DNA from: Verrucomicrobiota bacterium
Lineage (GTDB): Bacteria > Verrucomicrobiota > Verrucomicrobiia > Limisphaerales > UBA11358
Length of the DNA stretch: 43,597 bases
NCBI GenBank assembly: GCA_028872915.1
Contig: JAGWNY010000024.1
Location: 1-43,597 of the forward strand
Direction of reading: 5' to 3'
The notes under the pieces are model-generated. The model did no database searches and was not told the DNA's origin. It saw nothing but the letters and a program-made list of their open reading frames with translations. Below are positions 33,538 to 42,326 of this stretch, piece after piece. Both the position numbers and the translations under genes were made by a program. How positions within the stretch are numbered: the first letter of the stretch is position 1; every line of letters starts with the position of its first letter.

Positions 33538-33557
33538 GCACGATTCACGGGAACAAT
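33528..33557. repeat. Divergent perfect inverted repeat between ECF promoters
   Basis: ATTGTTCCCG (33528-33537) and CGGGAACAAT (33548-33557) are perfect 10-bp complementary arms 10 bases apart. Each arm is the -35-type element of a promoter running away from the other, so the repeat is explained as two back-to-back ECF promoters, but could also bind a dimeric regulator. Confidence 0.85.
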
Positions 33558-33577
33558 CTTTGCAGCGCCGACTCTTA
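33548..33577 (+). promoter_or_regulatory. Predicted ECF promoter, sigma/anti-sigma operon
   Basis: CGGGAACAAT at 33548-33557 is followed by CTCTTA at 33572-33577, 17 bases after GGAAC. The sigma-factor ATG is at 33594. This predicts autoregulation of the sigma operon. Confidence 0.72.
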
Positions 33578-33593
33578 ATTCTGTTGCCGCACT

Positions 33594-34106
33594 ATGGCTG
33601 AAACCTTGGACTTTGAAAGTCTGGCGGCCCGTCATTACGAGCCGCTGTATCAATTCGCGTTCAGCCTCACGCGCGATGAGTCGAATGCCTGTGATCTCAC
33701 ACAACAAACCTTTTGCATCTGGGCCGCCAAAGGCCATCAGTTGCGCGACCCCTCAAAAGTGAAAACCTGGCTCTTTACGACCCTGCACCGCGAATTTCTG
33801 GGTTCACGGCGAAGACAGACGCGCTTTCCGCATGTCAATCTGGACGGCGCGGCGGCGGAACTGCCGGTCGTCTCGCCCGCCGACGTAAACCGTCTCGACG
33901 TTGCGCAGGCACTGGAGGCGCTGGCGCAACTGGACGAAATTTACCAGGCACCCGTCGCGTTGTTCTATTTGCAGGACTGTTCCTACAATGAAATCGCCGA
34001 AATCCTCGGTGTGCCCTTGGGCACCGTCAAATCGCGCCTGATGCGCGGGCTGGGCCGACTGCACCATTTGTTAACTCACATCCAACCGCCTTCCCCAAAA
34101 CCGTGA
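33594..34106 (+). CDS. ECF-family RNA polymerase sigma factor
   Basis: 170-aa sigma factor of the extracytoplasmic-function type. Region 2 is seen as LAARHYEPLYQFAFSLTRDE and VKTWLFTTLHREFLGSRRRQ; region 4 as YQAPVALFYLQDCSYNEIAEILGVPLGTVKSRLMRG, with the recognition helix at its end. No extra C-terminal domain. Its stop overlaps the start of the next gene (GTGA), a typical sigma/anti-sigma coupling. The predicted target sites, CGGGAACAA-N15-CTCTYA, lie upstream of itself and of two genes in the adjacent redox island. Confidence 0.93.
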   Translation: MAETLDFESLAARHYEPLYQFAFSLTRDESNACDLTQQTFCIWAAKGHQLRDPSKVKTWLFTTLHREFLGSRRRQTRFPHVNLDGAAAELPVVSPADVNRLDVAQALEALAQLDEIYQAPVALFYLQDCSYNEIAEILGVPLGTVKSRLMRGLGRLHHLLTHIQPPSPKP

Positions 34107-34867
34107 ACCACGACCAAGCCAAAAACATTCTCTTGCTCTACCGCCCCGGCATGGCGGACGCGGATGATTCACAAGTCGCCGAGGCGCTGGCCCTGGCCAG
34201 GCGGGACCCGGAACTGGGGCGCTGGTTTGAGGAACATTGCGCGCGACAGGAGGCAATTCGTCTTAAATTCCGGCAAATCACCGTGCCCGAAGCTTTGAAG
34301 GAGCAAATTATTTCCGAGCAGGCCGCGTTTTCCCGGCGCAAGGCCATCCGTGAAAAGATCGTCGCCGTCGCGGCGGTGGCGGCTATTGTCGTCTCGCTGA
34401 TAACCCTCGCGCCCTTCTTGCTGCCACACCGCACAACGGTTGACAATACTGTTATCGCTTACGAGAACCGCATGGTCGGCGTGGCCCTGCGCGGTTACGA
34501 CATGGATTTGAAGACAAATGATCCGGCGCTCATTCAAGCCTACCTCGCCAAAAACGGCGCCCCGGCCGATTATCATTTGTCCGCCGCCTTGCGAAAGGCC
34601 GCATTGACCGGCTGCGCCATTGAAGGCTGGCGGAACGCGAAAGTTTCGATGATATGTTTTCGCACGGGCAGGCCGTTGCGGCCGGGACAGCAAAGCGACC
34701 TATGGCTTTTCGTGGTGGATCGCGCCTCCGTGAAGAACGCGCCGCCGCCCGGTCCGCCGAAAATTGCCGCTGTCAACCGCCTCATCACCGCCGTCTGGAC
34801 GCGCGGCGCCAGACTCTATCTCCTCGGAACCGAAGGAAACGCCCGGGCCATCCGGCAATTTCTCTGA
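34103..34867 (+). CDS. Probable membrane anti-sigma factor
   Basis: 254-aa protein with a cytoplasmic N-terminus of about 85 residues, one transmembrane segment (about 86-108, IVAVAAVAAIVVSLITLAPFLL) and an extracytoplasmic C-terminal domain (about 109-254). This topology, and its GTG start overlapping the sigma-factor stop as GTGA, are those of an anti-sigma factor. No zinc HxxxCxxC motif is seen in the cytoplasmic part. The outer domain contains two cysteines (TGCAIEGW and SMICFRTG) that could sense redox or metal state, and a repeated YLL/LWLFVV core. The role is inferred; the domain family is not recognised by name. Confidence 0.75.
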   Translation: MNHDQAKNILLLYRPGMADADDSQVAEALALARRDPELGRWFEEHCARQEAIRLKFRQITVPEALKEQIISEQAAFSRRKAIREKIVAVAAVAAIVVSLITLAPFLLPHRTTVDNTVIAYENRMVGVALRGYDMDLKTNDPALIQAYLAKNGAPADYHLSAALRKAALTGCAIEGWRNAKVSMICFRTGRPLRPGQQSDLWLFVVDRASVKNAPPPGPPKIAAVNRLITAVWTRGARLYLLGTEGNARAIRQFL

Positions 34868-34896
34868 TGATCAACCATGATGGAAATTTGCGTGAG

Positions 34897-35724
34897 TCAG
34901 TTCCTGTCAAAACTCATGTGGTCCGTCACCCACTCGAAATCCGCGCGCGAAGCAGCCGGAACCGGGATGGGAAGATTGGCGGCATAGGGCGCGGGTGGTT
35001 TGATTGTGGCGGTTTCGACCCAGCGATGCAGCGCGCCGTGCCCGTCGGCAAACGAAAAGGCCGCGCTCCCGTCATGATACGACGCGGGGAGATCGTGCCA
35101 TTCGGGATAGTAGTCGCGTTCGAGAAAATAGCCGTCATTGATGCTGTCCGGGTGCTCGTCAAGAAACACAAAAATCTCCGACGGCTGCCGGATTTGCGTC
35201 GTTTTGAAGAATTGGATGTAGTCGGGATTGTTGATGTTGTAACCGTTCGTGGAAAAATCGCCGGCGTTTCCCACCATCGCGTTCATCGAATAACTGCGGA
35301 TGCGCGCCTCCCATCCGGCGGCCCGCTGCACGGCGCTCAAGGCGTGGTCGGATGGACAACGATAGCAGCGAGTGTTGCCCACATATGGCCCGAGACCCGA
35401 ATCGGTCAGCGTCGTCAGATTGGTGTTGTCGGGGCTTAAATCCCAGGTCAGGACATTGTTGACCCAATTCAACGGCGTGCGGAATGACGACCCGACCATG
35501 CCGAGGTTGTAAGGCAAATCATCGTTGTGATCGGCGGCATAGACCTGCCAGGCCAGGTCAAGCTGGCGGGTGTTGTTCAGGCAAACAATGGCCTGTGCCC
35601 GCGCTTTGGCCCGCGCCAACGCCGGCAGCAAAAGCGCGGCCAGAATGGCAATCATGGCGATGACCACCAACAATTCAATCAGGGTGAAACCGCCCTGTTT
35701 TGATTCTACCCGGTATGGACGCAT
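34897..35724 (-). CDS. Type II secretion-like pseudopilin with H-X9-DG motif
   Basis: 275-aa prepilin-like protein. The N-terminal [26 protein letters not shown] is the class III prepilin cleavage/methylation motif and stalk helix. The C-terminal part includes [19 protein letters not shown], the H-X9-DG motif found in very abundant planctomycete/verrucomicrobial pseudopilin families. The mature domain has a [15 protein letters not shown] block and four or more Cys-poor strands. These proteins are secreted or surface-displayed; substrates are unknown. The gene converges on the anti-sigma gene and is divergent from the S53 peptidase gene. Confidence 0.9.
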   Translation of the reverse strand: MRPYRVESKQGGFTLIELLVVIAMIAILAALLLPALARAKARAQAIVCLNNTRQLDLAWQVYAADHNDDLPYNLGMVGSSFRTPLNWVNNVLTWDLSPDNTNLTTLTDSGLGPYVGNTRCYRCPSDHALSAVQRAAGWEARIRSYSMNAMVGNAGDFSTNGYNINNPDYIQFFKTTQIRQPSEIFVFLDEHPDSINDGYFLERDYYPEWHDLPASYHDGSAAFSFADGHGALHRWVETATIKPPAPYAANLPIPVPAASRADFEWVTDHMSFDRN

Positions 35725-36032
35725 TTGACGGAAAAATCGTGTTGATCAAATCGCGCAGGCCATGCGCCACCTTTCTTCGCGGATAACCACACACACATTT
35801 CGTCCCGCTTGATCCAATACGGCTCCCCAACAACAAGCGCGAAGAAATGCTGTGCCTATTGCCGGACTCTAAATTAAGACCATGCAAAAAGCAAAAATCC
35901 TTTCCTCCAGCCGGATGGCGAATTGCGCGTTATGCCGGGAGGGGAACTGGACAAAGGCGCCCAAATATGTTATGGTTATAGAGGGCGCACGCGACCTTTC
36001 AGAAAGTTGCGCAACGGAAGCGGGCTTGCAGC
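35725..36032. other. Intergenic region between pseudopilin and S53 peptidase
   Basis: About 308 bases. A possible promoter reading toward the peptidase is TGGACA (35948-35953), 17 bases, TATGGT (35971-35976). A small ORF inside (35882-36100) has no codon-usage or homology support. The peptidase message would carry a long leader if this promoter is used. Confidence 0.3.
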
Positions 36033-39000
36033 ATGAAACCTATGAACAACGTGAGAAATCCGCGTCGTCACGATGGAAATCAAGCAAGCCCAAGGCATAA
36101 TGCAGGTCATTCCCCCCAAAAATTTTCGCCGAGGCCATTGCTGAAACTGTGCCTGGCAGCGGGTTTTACGGCCATAGCCGCGCTGGCGGGAGCGGCGCAG
36201 CCAATGACCCTGGCACGCCTGCCGGCCATGATCCCCCGGCTGCAGCCGCTTGGCCGGCTCGCCGCCACGAATCAACTGCATTTGGCGCTGGCCCTGCCAT
36301 TGCGCAACCCGGACGATCTGGCGCGGTTATTGGGGCAGATTTACGATCCCGCGAGTCCGGAGTATCGCCATTACCTCACGCCCGCGGAATTTACCGCGCG
36401 GTTCGGTCCGACGGAAAAGGATTACCAAGCCGTGATGAACTTCGCCAAAGCGAACGGCCTGAAGATTGCGGCCACGCAGGGAAACCGCAGGCTGTTGGAC
36501 GTGACCGGGCAGGTCACGGCAATAGAGCAGGCGTTTCACGTTGTCCTGCAAAATTACCGGCATCCGGCGGAACACCGGCTGTTTTACGCGCCGGATACGG
36601 CGCCATCCATCCCGACAAACGTTCCGATTCAGGAAATCATCGGCCTCGACAATTTTGAGCTGCCCCATCCCGGCTTGCGCCCGGAACCGAATGGCCAGAG
36701 CGCGCCGGCGATTGGAGGGTCCGGGAGCGGCGGAAATTTTTTGGGTTATGATTTTCGCCATGCCTATGCTCCCGGCGTGGGCATGACTGGGACCGGTCAA
36801 AAGATCGGCCTGTTGGAACTGGATGGATATTATGGCAATGACATCACCAGTTACGCGCAACAGAGCGGATTGCCGCCTCCTTCACTGACCAACACCCTCG
36901 TTGATGGCTTCAGTGGAACCCCCACGACCAACGCCAATTCCGTGGCAGAAGTATCGCTGGACATAGAAATGGCGATGGACATGGCGCCGGACGCGACCAT
37001 TCAGGTTTTTGAGGCCCCCAACACCATCGCGGCTTTTGTGGACCTCCTCAATGCGATGGCCGCCGACACCAATATCGCCCAGTTCAGTTCTTCCTGGGGT
37101 TTTATTCCATACCCCGGCGACCCGCGTGTGACCATGGACACGATTTTGGAGGAAATGGCGGCGCAAGGGCAGTCGTTCTTCCAGGCGTCAGGGGATGGCG
37201 ATGCGTGGGTAAATGCGATCTGGGTGCCGGCTGCCAGCCCTTATCTGACCAGCGTCGGGGGCACGAGGTTGAACATGTATAATGCCGGAGGCTCATACGC
37301 ATGGGAAACAGTGTGGAACTCCGGAAGTAATTCGACGCCGTGGTTTGCGAATGGCGGCGGCTATTGGGGAAGCGGCGGGGGCGTCAGCTCCAACTATGCC
37401 ATTCCGACCTGGCAGCAAGGCGTGAACATGGCCGCCGTCAGTGGTTCCACAACCCAGCGCAACATCCCGGACGTCGCCCTCACAGCCACTCAAATCTGGG
37501 TCATCTACGACAATGGCTTTTCCGGTCCGTTTATGGGCACCAGTTGCGCGGCGCCATTGTGGGCCGGCTTTACCGCGCTGGTCAATCAACGGTCCCAGGG
37601 CAATGGCCAGGCGTCCGTCGGCTTTCTCAATCCCTTCCTTTATGCGCAAGGCCTGACCAACGACGCTTCCGCTTTCCATGACGTCACCGCCGGCAACGAT
37701 ACGAGTTATGTTAGTCCCACGAATTATTATGCGGCCGCCGGCTATGACCTTTGCACCGGGTGGGGCACTCCCAACGGAACGAATTTCATCAATGCCCTCG
37801 CTCCCGAGGCCCTCCAAATCGGACCTTCCGCAGGACTGGCCGCCATTGGTTACACCGGGGGTGTCTTCAGCGCCGCCAGTGATCAGGTGAATCTGACAAA
37901 CAGCGGCGCGGCGGCGTTGACGTGGGGCGGCGGCGCCGATGTAACGTGGCTGTCCCTTTCGACGGCGCAGGGCACACTGGCCGGCGGCGGAACGGGAACA
38001 ACGACTGTGGCAACGGCTGCCGGCGCCGAAACCCTGGCGCCGGGTTCTTACATGGCGAATGTGTGGATCACCAATTTGAACGACGAGACGCCACGGTCCA
38101 TTCCTTTTACGTTGACGGTTCTTCACTGGCCGGTGATTTCCAGCGAGCCAACGAATCAAACGGTGCTGGCAGGAAACACCGCGCAGTTCAGTGTCACGGC
38201 GTCGGGCGACCTGCCGTTGCTGTATCAATGGCGATTGAATGGGCAGGACATTTTCGGGGCGACGGGTTCCACACTGACGGTGCCCGATGTCCAATCCAAC
38301 AGCGCGGGGAATTATGACGCGGTGATCAGCAGCAGCGGGGTCATCGGCTCCATCACCAGTTCGGTGGCGAATCTTACGGTGGTCTGGCCGCCGCAGGTCA
38401 CCAGCCAATCCCCGGACCAAAGAGCGCGCGTGAGCGGGGCCGTCACGTTTTTTGTCACCGTTTCGGGAACGCCGCCGTTTGATTATCAGTGGCAATTCAA
38501 CGGCGCGGATATTGCGGGCGCCACCAACGCGACTCTCACCCTTCTCAACGTGGAATTCACGAATGCCGGCCAATATCAGGCCGTCATTTCCAATCCTTAC
38601 GCGGTGATAACCAATTCGGCCATCCGATTGACCGTCATGGGAGCGCCCTACACGATCACCGACCTGGGGACATTGGGGGGAACAAACAGTTCGGCCGCGG
38701 CCATCAATGACCTCGGCCAGATCGTCGGCTCGGCCGGGACTGTGGACGGCTCGACGCATGCCTTTCTCTTTACCAATGGCATTCTGCGGGACCTCGGCAC
38801 GCTCGGCGGCACAAACAGCGCCGCCAATGCCATCAATAATTCGGGCGTCATTGTCGGCTGGGCCGACAATTCAAACGGGATGGCCTGCGCTTTCGTGAAC
38901 AGCAACGGCGTCATGTCCGATCTTGGTATAACCCGGTCCACGGGACAGCCCAGCTTTGCGAACGCCATCAACGATGCCGGCCAGATTGCCGGCACCTATG

Positions 39001-41813
39001 ATCTGAATACAACCACTCCCGACGCGTTTCTCTTCTCAGGGGGCGGCCTTTATGGTTTGGGGGCCTTGCCGGGCTATGCCTTAAGCCAGGGGCAGGCCAT
39101 CAACGAAGACGGCGCCATCGCGGGCAGTTGCCAAACCACGGCGGGCGGGTATCCCTATCACGCGGCCGTTTGGACGCCATCCCAAACCAATGGCGTCAGC
39201 GGAACATGGATGGACCTTGAAATTCCCGGTCTTTTCCCCACCAATTCCAGCCCAGGCGACATACACAACAACGGCTCGGGGTGGGGCATTAACGACTCCG
39301 GCCTCGTTGCCGGCATGGCTTCGGTGTCCAACAACTACTATCACGCGTTCGTTTATGTGAACGGCGCGATGGAGGACCTGGGACTGGACGGTTTCGTTTC
39401 CGCCAAAGCCCTCCACGTCAACAACGCGGGCCAAATCGTCGGCTACCTCGGCACGGACCTCATCGGCAACGGGGGCGGCATCCATCACGCCTTTACCTGG
39501 GATTCCGTTCAGGGGATGCGCGATCTCAATACTCTGATTGACACCAACTCCGGCTGGTTTTTAAGCGAGGCGGCCGGGTTGAATGACAACGGACAGGTCG
39601 TTGGCGTCGGGGTCATCAGCAACCAGGCTCATGCCTTTGTGCTCAACACAACCACGCTGTCCGTGACCAGACTGATTCCAGCGGGGGGTGGCGGCCATCC
39701 CTTCGATTTCATGGACGTCTATTTCAGCGGGCCGGTCCTGGATGGCGGCTTTACCTTGGCCGATGTTTCAATGGTGGACGCCTCCGGTCATTCCATTACT
39801 CCGCTATCCCTTTTCAAGGTCAGCGCCACCGAATATGAAATTGATTTTTCGGGATTGACCGGCCAAAGCTCCTATACGCTCACGATTGGTCCTGGCGTCC
39901 TGGACGCCAACGGCGAACCGATGGACCAGAATCATAACTGGATACCGGGCGAGCCAGGGGACGCCTATGTGGCGTCGCTCTTTTCCGGCGCGGCATCCAT
40001 CGGCGCCTATAACGCGGTGGATGATGGACATTATGTGGTGGTGGATAACGCGACGCTTACGATTGACGGCAGTCACACGTTTGCAGGCATGGAAATTCTC
40101 GACGGCGCCATCGTCACTCATCCGGCCACGGACACTGTATTTCAACATCAATTGGACCTCACGATCCAGGATTCGCTTTGGATAGATTATTTCTCCCGGG
40201 TGGATGTCAGCGCCCGCGGTTATCCCTATGGCTACACGCTGGGAGACACGACCAATGGGGCCTCTACGGGCAGCAGCGGCGGTTCCTACGGCGGCCTGGG
40301 TTACAACGATGGGGGCGCGCCCAATGCCGTCTATGGCGACTATCGCAATCCCGATGAACTGGGTTCGGGCGGGAGCGCCGGTGGAGGTGGCACGACCAGT
40401 TCCGGCGGCGGACTGGTGCGGTTGAACGCGGCCAGCGCCCAGATTGACGGAGAGATTTTGGCCAACGGCGTCGGCAGCTATTACAATGGCGGAGGCAGCG
40501 GCGGAGGCATCTTCCTGAACGTGGGCGCCTTGAGCGGCATCGGCCGGATTGAAGCCAACGGCGGCAACGGCAATTCGTCCGGTTCGGGCGGCGGCGGACG
40601 CGTGGCCGTTGATTATGTCACCGACAACGGCTTTGACCTGGACAACAACGTGGAGGCCATCGCAGGCAGCGGCGGGGATGGGGCCGGCGGGGTCGGAACG
40701 GTCTATTTAAGCCAGCAAGGCGGCGGCAGCGAGTTGCGCTTTGACAGTCACGGCGGCCCGACGGGCGCCTGGAGTCCTTTGGGGCCGCCGACCAATAGCG
40801 TTCTGGCCGCCGATACACTGGTGGTCTCAGGCACCAACGTCATGGCCACGCTCAACGGTTTGGCCGTCAACGCCCAAACGGTCTCCCTCCTCAATGGCGG
40901 GCTGTTGCAGCAGGGCGGGCTGCTGGAGGCGAGCAATTTGACGTTGCAAAGCGGGGCGATCCTCACCCAGCCCCCTTCCACACCCAACCAGACGTATTCC
41001 CTGACGGTCACGGTGAGCAACCTGGTCATTGACGGAAGTTCGCGCATTGACGTCAGCGCCTGCGGTTATCCCTATGGCTACACGCTCGGAGACACGACCG
41101 CCGGGGCGTCGGGGGGCAGCAGCGGCGGTTCCTACGGCGGCCTGGGTTACAACGATGGGGGCGCGCCCAATGCCGTCTATGGCGACTATCGCAATCCCGA
41201 TGAACTGGGTTCGGGTGGAGGCGCCGGTGGAGGTGGCACGACCAGTTCCGGCGGCGGACTGGTGCGTTTGAGCGCGGCCAGCGCCCAGATTGACGGGCAG
41301 ATTTTGGCCAACGGCGTCGGCAGCTATTACAACGGCGGAGGCAGCGGCGGAGGCATCTTCCTGAACGTGGGCGCCTTGAGCGGCATCGGCCGGATTGAAG
41401 CCAACGGCGGCAACGGCAATTCGTCCGGTTCGGGCGGCGGCGGACGCGTGGCCATTTACGTGCCAGGGGCACTGAGTTTTTCCACAAACAATATCGAGGC
41501 CGCCGGAGGAACGGGTGGAACCGGCCCTGGAAACGTTGGCACGGTTTATATTGCCGCCGCCGTCTTTACCAATGCGCCGGTGATGCTTGAGGAAACCCTT
41601 CAGTCAAGTTCGACCAACAGTCCCGGCCTGGGCAGTGCGTTGTTGCTCTCGTGGCCAGGCTCGGTCGGCTACCGTCTTCAAAGCACATTCAGCTTGTCGC
41701 CGCCGATCCAATGGGTGGATGTGCCGGACGCGCCGATAAATAATGGAATCCTCGACACCGTTACCATCACCAACACGGCTGGAACCAGGTTCTTCAGGTT
41801 GATCAGTCCTTGA
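36033..41813 (+). CDS. Secreted S53 (sedolisin) peptidase with BACON, Ig, HAF and glycine-rich repeat modules
   Basis: 1926-aa secreted protein. A long basic N-region precedes a hydrophobic signal segment (about 36-56). A pro-kumamolisin activation domain (about 60-205) is followed by an S53 catalytic domain (about 235-590) with Glu306 and Asp310 (AEVSLD, the sedolisin E-x3-D spacing) and Ser504 in MGTSCAAPLWAG. After this come a BACON-like domain (about 595-698), two Ig modules (about 700-870), HAF repeats (about 873-1205; GTLGGTNS, HAF motifs), a Big-like module, and two near-identical glycine-rich repeats (about 1392-1525 and 1674-1807). The last ~75 residues end in FFRLISP. An acid-active secreted protease for polymer degradation or surface attachment is plausible. 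Stop at 41813; ATG 36042 is an alternative start. Confidence 0.88.
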   Translation: MKPMNNVRNPRRHDGNQASPRHNAGHSPQKFSPRPLLKLCLAAGFTAIAALAGAAQPMTLARLPAMIPRLQPLGRLAATNQLHLALALPLRNPDDLARLLGQIYDPASPEYRHYLTPAEFTARFGPTEKDYQAVMNFAKANGLKIAATQGNRRLLDVTGQVTAIEQAFHVVLQNYRHPAEHRLFYAPDTAPSIPTNVPIQEIIGLDNFELPHPGLRPEPNGQSAPAIGGSGSGGNFLGYDFRHAYAPGVGMTGTGQKIGLLELDGYYGNDITSYAQQSGLPPPSLTNTLVDGFSGTPTTNANSVAEVSLDIEMAMDMAPDATIQVFEAPNTIAAFVDLLNAMAADTNIAQFSSSWGFIPYPGDPRVTMDTILEEMAAQGQSFFQASGDGDAWVNAIWVPAASPYLTSVGGTRLNMYNAGGSYAWETVWNSGSNSTPWFANGGGYWGSGGGVSSNYAIPTWQQGVNMAAVSGSTTQRNIPDVALTATQIWVIYDNGFSGPFMGTSCAAPLWAGFTALVNQRSQGNGQASVGFLNPFLYAQGLTNDASAFHDVTAGNDTSYVSPTNYYAAAGYDLCTGWGTPNGTNFINALAPEALQIGPSAGLAAIGYTGGVFSAASDQVNLTNSGAAALTWGGGADVTWLSLSTAQGTLAGGGTGTTTVATAAGAETLAPGSYMANVWITNLNDETPRSIPFTLTVLHWPVISSEPTNQTVLAGNTAQFSVTASGDLPLLYQWRLNGQDIFGATGSTLTVPDVQSNSAGNYDAVISSSGVIGSITSSVANLTVVWPPQVTSQSPDQRARVSGAVTFFVTVSGTPPFDYQWQFNGADIAGATNATLTLLNVEFTNAGQYQAVISNPYAVITNSAIRLTVMGAPYTITDLGTLGGTNSSAAAINDLGQIVGSAGTVDGSTHAFLFTNGILRDLGTLGGTNSAANAINNSGVIVGWADNSNGMACAFVNSNGVMSDLGITRSTGQPSFANAINDAGQIAGTYDLNTTTPDAFLFSGGGLYGLGALPGYALSQGQAINEDGAIAGSCQTTAGGYPYHAAVWTPSQTNGVSGTWMDLEIPGLFPTNSSPGDIHNNGSGWGINDSGLVAGMASVSNNYYHAFVYVNGAMEDLGLDGFVSAKALHVNNAGQIVGYLGTDLIGNGGGIHHAFTWDSVQGMRDLNTLIDTNSGWFLSEAAGLNDNGQVVGVGVISNQAHAFVLNTTTLSVTRLIPAGGGGHPFDFMDVYFSGPVLDGGFTLADVSMVDASGHSITPLSLFKVSATEYEIDFSGLTGQSSYTLTIGPGVLDANGEPMDQNHNWIPGEPGDAYVASLFSGAASIGAYNAVDDGHYVVVDNATLTIDGSHTFAGMEILDGAIVTHPATDTVFQHQLDLTIQDSLWIDYFSRVDVSARGYPYGYTLGDTTNGASTGSSGGSYGGLGYNDGGAPNAVYGDYRNPDELGSGGSAGGGGTTSSGGGLVRLNAASAQIDGEILANGVGSYYNGGGSGGGIFLNVGALSGIGRIEANGGNGNSSGSGGGGRVAVDYVTDNGFDLDNNVEAIAGSGGDGAGGVGTVYLSQQGGGSELRFDSHGGPTGAWSPLGPPTNSVLAADTLVVSGTNVMATLNGLAVNAQTVSLLNGGLLQQGGLLEASNLTLQSGAILTQPPSTPNQTYSLTVTVSNLVIDGSSRIDVSACGYPYGYTLGDTTAGASGGSSGGSYGGLGYNDGGAPNAVYGDYRNPDELGSGGGAGGGGTTSSGGGLVRLSAASAQIDGQILANGVGSYYNGGGSGGGIFLNVGALSGIGRIEANGGNGNSSGSGGGGRVAIYVPGALSFSTNNIEAAGGTGGTGPGNVGTVYIAAAVFTNAPVMLEETLQSSSTNSPGLGSALLLSWPGSVGYRLQSTFSLSPPIQWVDVPDAPINNGILDTVTITNTAGTRFFRLISP
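40206..40607 (+). repeat. Internal long repeat 1 of the S53 gene
   Basis: About 402 bp nearly identical to 41052-41453 at a constant offset of 846. It encodes SARGYPYGYTLGDTT to GGGGRVAV. The high DNA identity, including third codon positions, points to recent duplication or gene conversion. Confidence 0.93.
41052..41453 (+). repeat. Internal long repeat 2 of the S53 gene
   Basis: Second copy of the ~402-bp unit, encoding SACGYPYGYTLGDTT to GGGGRVAI, with few differences from the first copy. The two copies are separated by about 444 bp that is not repeated. Confidence 0.93.
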
Positions 41814-42326
41814 TGAGGAGCAAATCAAGAATTGGCGGCGCTTATCGCCGCCGGCCAGGCATTGTAGTCTTCGCCGGCAGCGACGAACAACTCGCGGCGG
41901 CGGACGGGTGGCCATCTACGTGCCAGGGGCAATGAGTTTTCCCACAAACAATATCGAGGCCGCCGGAGGAATGGGTGGAGGCCGCAGGCACAACCTTGAC
42001 GACGCGCAGCGAGCCATAAAATCAAAGGCGATTCGCGTGGCAGCGGGATGATGAAATGTACTGAACGGCGTTGATACGCCCTGTCAAATTGCGGCAAATT
42101 TTCATGCCCAAAGGCGACAAAATGCGACAAATACGTTGCCGCCTATTGTCGCTGGTGCGGATGTGGCTCGATTCGTTGGCCAAATGGTCAAGGGGATGGT
42201 GTCTTCATTTTTTCGCCCGTGGATGCAAGCAAGATGAGCGCGAGAAATTTGCGTTGAAGGGATGTGCGGGAATCCGCCTTGCAGACGATGCTTGAATCAT
42301 TTCCGCTTTTCAATTTTCATAAAATC
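41814..42326. other. Intergenic region downstream of the S53 gene
   Basis: About 513 bases without an intact gene. It holds an inverted repeat GGCGGCG-CTTAT-CGCCGCC at 41834-41852 (possible terminator, no T-tract), the repeat fragment at 41894-41979, and then AT-richer sequence leading into the methyltransferase. No promoter was assigned. Confidence 0.4.
41894..41979 (+). pseudogene. Fragment of a third S53-type repeat
   Basis: About 86 bp matching 41434-41519 at a constant offset of 460, with a handful of substitutions. In frame it would read GGGRVAIYVPGAMSFPTN, a variant of the intact gene's GGGRVAIYVPGALSFSTN. It lies beyond the stop codon and has no start of its own, so it is a remnant of a further module copy. 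Confidence 0.85.

Noticed and set aside
35882..36100. 72-codon ORF before the S53 gene
   Set aside because: It overlaps the start of the S53 gene in another frame, has no ribosome site or motif and odd composition.
37293..38759. 488-codon minus-strand frame opposite the S53 gene
   Set aside because: Antisense shadow; composition is arginine/glycine-rich without domain.
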